A stretch of 8,709 nucleotides of DNA from Helicobacteraceae bacterium (GTDB lineage: Bacteria > Campylobacterota > Campylobacteria > Campylobacterales > SZUA-545). Positions within the stretch are counted from its first letter, which is position 1. Each line of letters opens with the position of its first letter. The DNA is taken from contig JAABTA010000021.1 of the NCBI GenBank assembly GCA_011390075.1, positions 1-8,709 of the forward strand, in the 5' to 3' direction. Below the pieces are notes generated by a model, which did not search any database, had not been told where the DNA came from, and saw only the letters and a list, made by a program, of their open reading frames with translations. Below are positions 5,562-8,709 of the stretch, piece after piece. A program made the translations under genes and the position numbers.

Positions 5562-6381
5562 TAGTGTACCCAGCCTTTAAGATCTTTTCTCTATCACTAC
5601 TTGGATGAAACCCTTTTGCGGTAAGATAGTCCCCAATCACAATAGAGTCCGCCCCAGCCTCAAAAATTTTGGGCCAATCTTTGCCAAAAACCACCTCTCT
5701 TCCCCCTGCAACCATTAAGATTGCTTGTGGAAGTGTCACCCTTGCTTTTTGAATAATGGCTAGAGCTTCCTCTTCGCTCATAATTGGCTGCTTAATTGGC
5801 AAGCCATCATGGGGAATAAAAAAGTTAATGGGCACTCTTTTAGGACTCAATGAGTGTATCTGATGCAAAAACTTCTCTCTTTGAGCTTCGCTCTCTCCCA
5901 AACCAAAAATACCGCCAGCAATGAGCCTTAGCCCCGCTTTATTCACATTTTCACAAGTTTCATACCGCTTCTGCCATGAGTGAGAACTACAGATTGTAGA
6001 ATAAAAACTCTCCTCCGTCTCTAGATTGTGATTATAGGCATCAAATCCAGCTGATTTAAGATCTTGTAAGTCTGATAAAGTCGCCAAGCCATTGCAACCA
6101 ATAAGATTGATATCCACCTCTTTTTTAATCATCTGTGCAGCCTGGCAGATATGTTTTTTGGTGGCTTTAGACAAAGCAAGCCCTGCTGTGACTAAACAAA
6201 ACCCCTTTGCCTCATTTTGCTTTGCAGCTTTTGCCTCCTCCAAAAGAGTCTGAAGAGATTTGTTTTTATAAGGAGTTATTGCCACACTATTTGCAACAGA
6301 TTGTGTACAAAATTTACAATCTTCACTGCAGTTTCCATTGGAAACATTAGAGAGGGCACAAAGTATTATTTTTTTAGACAT
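5554..6381 (-). CDS. bioB: Biotin synthase (radical SAM) with altered auxiliary-cluster ligands
   Basis: A 275-residue radical SAM protein, short like other Campylobacterota BioB. It should insert sulfur into dethiobiotin to form biotin. The SAM cluster motif is Cys18-x3-Cys22-x2-Cys25 (GNCSEDCKFC). Family blocks include YNHNLET (116-122), GGIFGLGES (156-164), PINFF (184-188) and MVAGGREVVFG (223-233). By alignment from memory with E. coli BioB, auxiliary-cluster ligands Cys97 and Cys128 correspond to Cys62 and Cys96 here. Cys188 corresponds to Ile154 and Arg260 to Ile221, so two ligands are missing. The frame is intact and the rest is well conserved, so I read it as functional but variant. 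The ATG at 6381 has AAAGG seven bases upstream and overlaps the mobA end by 16 bases. No other bio genes are in the window. Confidence 0.88.
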   Translation of the reverse strand: MSKKIILCALSNVSNGNCSEDCKFCTQSVANSVAITPYKNKSLQTLLEEAKAAKQNEAKGFCLVTAGLALSKATKKHICQAAQMIKKEVDINLIGCNGLATLSDLQDLKSAGFDAYNHNLETEESFYSTICSSHSWQKRYETCENVNKAGLRLIAGGIFGLGESEAQREKFLHQIHSLSPKRVPINFFIPHDGLPIKQPIMSEEEALAIIQKARVTLPQAILMVAGGREVVFGKDWPKIFEAGADSIVIGDYLTAKGFHPSSDREKILKAGYTIG

Positions 6382-6935
6382 TGTTTTGCCTTTTTAAAAA
6401 TATCGGGAGTATTCATATTGATAAACTCCTCTTCATTGGTCATCTCAACCACTTGTATTTGCGCGTTTTTAAGTATTTTACCTAATCTATGGCAATCTTT
6501 CTTAATTGAGTCAACAATCAAAGGTTTAATTGAGGGGGAGTATATGCCACAAAGTGGCTCAAACTTCCCATTGCAACTAGCCACAACAGCGTCCAAACCC
6601 TCTTCATAAGCTGCTAGAAGTTTATCAATAGACCCTTGAGAGAAAAAAGGGACATCCACACCTATAGCAAAGAATGGTTCTTCTAATTTGTCAATAATCT
6701 CTAAAAGACCATAGGTTGGAGCAAACTCTCTGCTCTTTTCTATAATTAAGTTGTCTGTAAATCCAAATTTGTCATTTTTGCAAGAGAGATAGACACAAGC
6801 AAAGATCTCAGATAGTCTATCGTATTGATATTGCGCCAGCGTTTTTCCCTCAAAAAACTCTAAAAGAGATTTATCCTCTCTCATTCTTGAGCTCTTGCCT
6901 CCAGCTAAGATAACAGCTGGGATCTTATCTACCAT
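6366..6935 (-). CDS. mobA: Molybdenum cofactor guanylyltransferase
   Basis: A cytoplasmic nucleotidyltransferase of 189 residues that joins GMP from GTP to molybdopterin-Mo to make the bis-MGD cofactor of enzymes such as nitrate reductase and formate dehydrogenase. The N-terminal signature is VILAGGKSSRM (8-18), with Lys22 further on. The usual Gly after SSRM is Arg19. The metal-binding Asp is Asp94 in IGVDVPFFS, followed by the EPLCGIYSP block (127-135) and the C-terminal FINMNTPDI (171-179). I prefer the ATG at 6935, with AAAGAG seven bases upstream, over a TTG two codons earlier. It overlaps the unknown membrane gene by 11 bases (ATGGTAGATAA) and bioB by 16, so it sits within the operon. 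The cofactor gene alone says little about which molybdoenzymes are present. Confidence 0.88.
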   Translation of the reverse strand: MVDKIPAVILAGGKSSRMREDKSLLEFFEGKTLAQYQYDRLSEIFACVYLSCKNDKFGFTDNLIIEKSREFAPTYGLLEIIDKLEEPFFAIGVDVPFFSQGSIDKLLAAYEEGLDAVVASCNGKFEPLCGIYSPSIKPLIVDSIKKDCHRLGKILKNAQIQVVEMTNEEEFINMNTPDIFKKAKQCLKK

Positions 6936-7323
6936 TGGCAAACTCTTTAGCGTATTGTGGATTGCTTATCCGTAGTTGAGTAAACATATCCTCTCGCATC
7001 TCATCGGTCATATTGGTATGCCCACTGAGGGTAAATATCATATCTAGCATAGGTTTTGCCTCTTTTGGGGACTTATTGTTGACCTTTTCTGGCAAAGGAT
7101 GGTGGGTGGCCAATGATTTGACTACGAGCATTATCTCCTCTGGTGATGTCTTTGCGTCTTGCACCTTTTTTTCAATCTCCTCCATAGGAAAAAACTTTGG
7201 CTCTTTCTTCTTTGGAACAGGCTCTTTTTTAGGAAAAAGTGCCCCAATAAGAAAGAGTAAAAATCCTAAAAAGGTAGCAGCAATAGCAATAATCCAAAGA
7301 AGCAATAGCGCTGTTTTAATCAT
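6925..7323 (-). CDS. Small single-span membrane protein of unknown function
   Basis: I do not recognise a family. The 132-residue product has one long hydrophobic helix at 4-30 (LLLLWIIAIAATFLGFLLFL), then a lysine- and proline-rich stretch (31-43, PKKEPVPKKKEPK), which by the positive-inside rule places the rest in the cytoplasm. The soluble part (about 46-132) is predicted mostly helical, with PMEEIEKKVQDAKTSPEEIM, a central MLDMIFTLSGH (92-102) and a C-terminal helix. There are no cysteines and no catalytic motif. The ATG overlaps the exonuclease stop as ATGA and the end overlaps mobA. Clear reading-frame continuity within a packed operon argues that it is real. Possible roles as an anchor or adaptor are only guesses. 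Confidence 0.78.
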   Translation of the reverse strand: MIKTALLLLWIIAIAATFLGFLLFLIGALFPKKEPVPKKKEPKFFPMEEIEKKVQDAKTSPEEIMLVVKSLATHHPLPEKVNNKSPKEAKPMLDMIFTLSGHTNMTDEMREDMFTQLRISNPQYAKEFANGR

Positions 7324-8048
7324 GCAAGCACACTCTCTATAGAGTACCTTAAATCCACATCTAGATCTAAGTTTTTAAGCATCCAATGAAGATAGCCTGG
7401 ATCGCTTGTAGCCACATCGGCAAGTTTTTGCCCCTTGTACTTGCCAAAGCGAAAGGTTCGCACTAGTATTGGTTGCTGGGTGAGTTCAACAAGTTTCTCT
7501 ATTTTGTTGCTCTCGCTCTCAATTTTTTTTAAAATATAGCTCATCAAAAAATTAAGTACCACCACATCTCCTAAAGCGTCATGGGCTTTGATCTCTACCC
7601 CCAAGCTTTTTGCAAACACGCCCTCCTCTTTATAACATCCAAGGGCGTAGCGAAGATATTGTAAAGAGTGGCTCTCTAAATCTGGCTCAAGATGACGGAT
7701 ACACCTGTAGGTGTCAATAAGCTGCATTTTTGAGACAAATCCCTCTTTTTCTAACATATCAAGATCAAATTTGGCATTTTGAATCACCAAAACATTTTCA
7801 GGAGTATTGAGCTCCTCTAGCTTTTTAAAAGAGGGGGTATGGACGCACTCTGGCTTGTCTGCAACCATCTCGTTGGTAATATGGTTGACTGCCATAGCAC
7901 CATAACTAATAGGCAAAGCTGGCTTGCAAAAATCGTTAAAAAACTCCACCTCTTGGGCAGTTTTTACAATAAATGCTAGCTGGCATATCCTATCTTCTGG
8001 ACTTGCCCCTGTTGTCTCTGTATCTAAAAGAATAAAAGATCTCGCCAT
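7320..8048 (-). CDS. DEDDh-family 3'-5' exonuclease with ExoX-like C-terminal domain
   Basis: A cytoplasmic exonuclease of 242 residues. The N-terminal DnaQ-like domain (about 4-170) shows ExoI FILLDTETTG with Asp9 and Glu11, ExoII IQNAKFDLDML with Asp95, and ExoIII AHDALGDVVVL with His156 and Asp161. That spacing defines the DEDDh type, as in DNA polymerase III epsilon, RNase T and ExoX. The C-terminal part, FRFGKYKGQKLADVATSDPGYLHWML split at 199-224, is the short FGKYKG/YLxWML domain found behind ExoX-like nucleases. A role in DNA repair or single-strand trimming is likely; the substrate cannot be read. AAAGGCGGTG lies just before the ATG at 8048. It follows the sugar dehydratase gene by 24 bases and overlaps the small membrane gene by four. 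Confidence 0.9.
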   Translation of the reverse strand: MARSFILLDTETTGASPEDRICQLAFIVKTAQEVEFFNDFCKPALPISYGAMAVNHITNEMVADKPECVHTPSFKKLEELNTPENVLVIQNAKFDLDMLEKEGFVSKMQLIDTYRCIRHLEPDLESHSLQYLRYALGCYKEEGVFAKSLGVEIKAHDALGDVVVLNFLMSYILKKIESESNKIEKLVELTQQPILVRTFRFGKYKGQKLADVATSDPGYLHWMLKNLDLDVDLRYSIESVLA

Positions 8049-8072
8049 GACACCGCCTTTGTATAAATATCT

Positions 8073-8709
8073 CTATTTTCTATGGTCAAACTCTTTAACA
8101 ACTCTTTTTAAGATCTCAAGCTGATTGTTGCTTGTCAAAAGCTTGAGGACCTCTTCTTGCAAAAGCTGAATATCAAACTCTGTTTTTGGAGCAATCAAGA
8201 TTGAATCATACTGTGTCCGTTTATCATTTTCGTCAATCAAGAGCTCTTCAAACAGTTTTTCTCCAGCTCTTAGGCCTGTAAACTCTATATCTATATCTTC
8301 TCTGTTGTGAAGCTGAAGCATTTTTCTTGCTAAATCAACAATCTTTACAGGTGCCCCCATATCCAAAATAAAGGTCTCTCCACCTCTTCCTAGACTTGCC
8401 GCTTGCAGCACCAGCTCACACGCTTCACTAATAAGCATAAAGTATCGTGTCACCTCAGGATGCGTAACCGTTAGAGGCCCCCCTTTTTGGATCTGTTGGG
8501 TAAATCTTGGCACAACCGAACCAGAAGATCCTAGCACATTGCCAAAGCGTACAGCAACTATTTTTGTCTGTTTGCTTGGGACATTGGTGGCATATAGCTC
8601 ACACACCCTTTTTGTCGCACCCATCACATTGGTTGGCCTTACTGCCTTATCTGTAGAGACAAGAACAAAGGTATCCACTCCATGGTCTATACTCAGATCT
8701 ATGGCCACT
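8073..8709 (-). CDS. UDP-GlcNAc 4,6-dehydratase, PglF/WbpM/CapD type (5'-truncated by window edge)
   Basis: The C-terminal 211 residues of an extended SDR sugar-nucleotide dehydratase; the frame stays open to the right edge, so the N-terminus lies outside. LVSTDKAVRPTN holds Thr19, Asp20 and Lys21 of the catalytic region. The next block is NVMGATKR with Met29, where soluble FlaA1/PseB enzymes have Tyr. This Met is a mark of the long, membrane-anchored PglF/WbpM group. RFGNVLGSSGSVVP (54-67), HPEVTRYFM (83-91) and GLRAGEKLFEELL (145-157) complete the family pattern. The enzyme would make the 4-keto-6-deoxy sugar leading to bacillosamine-type or related glycans on proteins or surface polysaccharide. 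Further glycan genes probably lie to the right. It is the first gene of the visible run ending in the antiporter. The first complete codon, GTG at 8708, is internal, not a start. Confidence 0.9.
   Translation of the reverse strand, partial: VAIDLSIDHGVDTFVLVSTDKAVRPTNVMGATKRVCELYATNVPSKQTKIVAVRFGNVLGSSGSVVPRFTQQIQKGGPLTVTHPEVTRYFMLISEACELVLQAASLGRGGETFILDMGAPVKIVDLARKMLQLHNREDIDIEFTGLRAGEKLFEELLIDENDKRTQYDSILIAPKTEFDIQLLQEEVLKLLTSNNQLEILKRVVKEFDHRK

Noticed and set aside
5554..6381. bioB as a pseudogene because of missing cluster ligands
   Set aside because: The frame is complete, the SAM-cluster motif and other family blocks are intact, and it is embedded in translationally coupled genes.
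6217..6609. 130-codon plus-strand open frame spanning the mobA-bioB junction
   Set aside because: Antisense to two well-conserved genes and without its own promoter or family features.
7013..7342. Plus-strand open frame opposite the small membrane protein
   Set aside because: The minus-strand frame has start/stop overlaps with both neighbours and a coherent membrane-anchor layout, so the plus frame is the shadow.

Overview
The window looks like a chromosomal segment of a Campylobacterota (epsilonproteobacterial) organism, more probably a free-living sulfur- or hydrogen-oxidiser of the Sulfurimonas/Sulfurovum kind than a host-adapted Helicobacter or Campylobacter. The main evidence is a response regulator whose C-terminal half is almost identical, as I recall the sequences, to HsrA (H. 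pylori HP1043) and CosR (C. jejuni Cj0355c). A YfhL-type ferredoxin followed by what looks like a Ppx/GppA start, a short Helicobacter-like BioB, and AT-rich gene-dense layout fit the same assignment. No tRNA, rRNA, CRISPR, insertion sequence or phage gene is visible. No stretch longer than 100 bases lacks a gene.

Left block (1-3297, all minus strand, read right to left): plsY and folB (phospholipid and folate synthesis, overlapping), an HsrA/CosR-type response regulator with its own promoter, an overlapping membrane histidine kinase, a 2[4Fe-4S] ferredoxin, and the first seven codons of a probable ppx/gppA gene cut by the window edge. The regulator matters most here. In Helicobacter and Campylobacter its orthologues are orphans without a usable phosphoacceptor. 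Here the receiver is canonical (Asp51, Lys101) and a complete kinase is translationally coupled to it. A direct repeat resembling the reported HsrA box lies just upstream of its promoter.

Middle (3298-4380): a divergent promoter region with two abutting -10 elements feeds plsY to the left and nadA (quinolinate synthase, plus strand) to the right. nadA converges on the right block. The last bases of nadA and of the opposing antiporter gene share a CTAG that gives both genes their stop codon and forms the core of a hairpin that may be the nadA terminator.

Right block (4377-8709, all minus strand): a tightly packed run, in transcription order a PglF/WbpM-type UDP-sugar 4,6-dehydratase (5'-truncated by the window), a DEDDh 3'-5' exonuclease, a small unknown single-span membrane protein, mobA, bioB and a CPA2-type cation/proton antiporter. 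Most junctions overlap by 4-16 bases, so this is probably one operon of unrelated housekeeping functions. The bioB product lacks two of the four protein ligands that bind the sulfur-donating auxiliary cluster in E. coli BioB. Together with the regulator/kinase pair, this is the point most worth following up.
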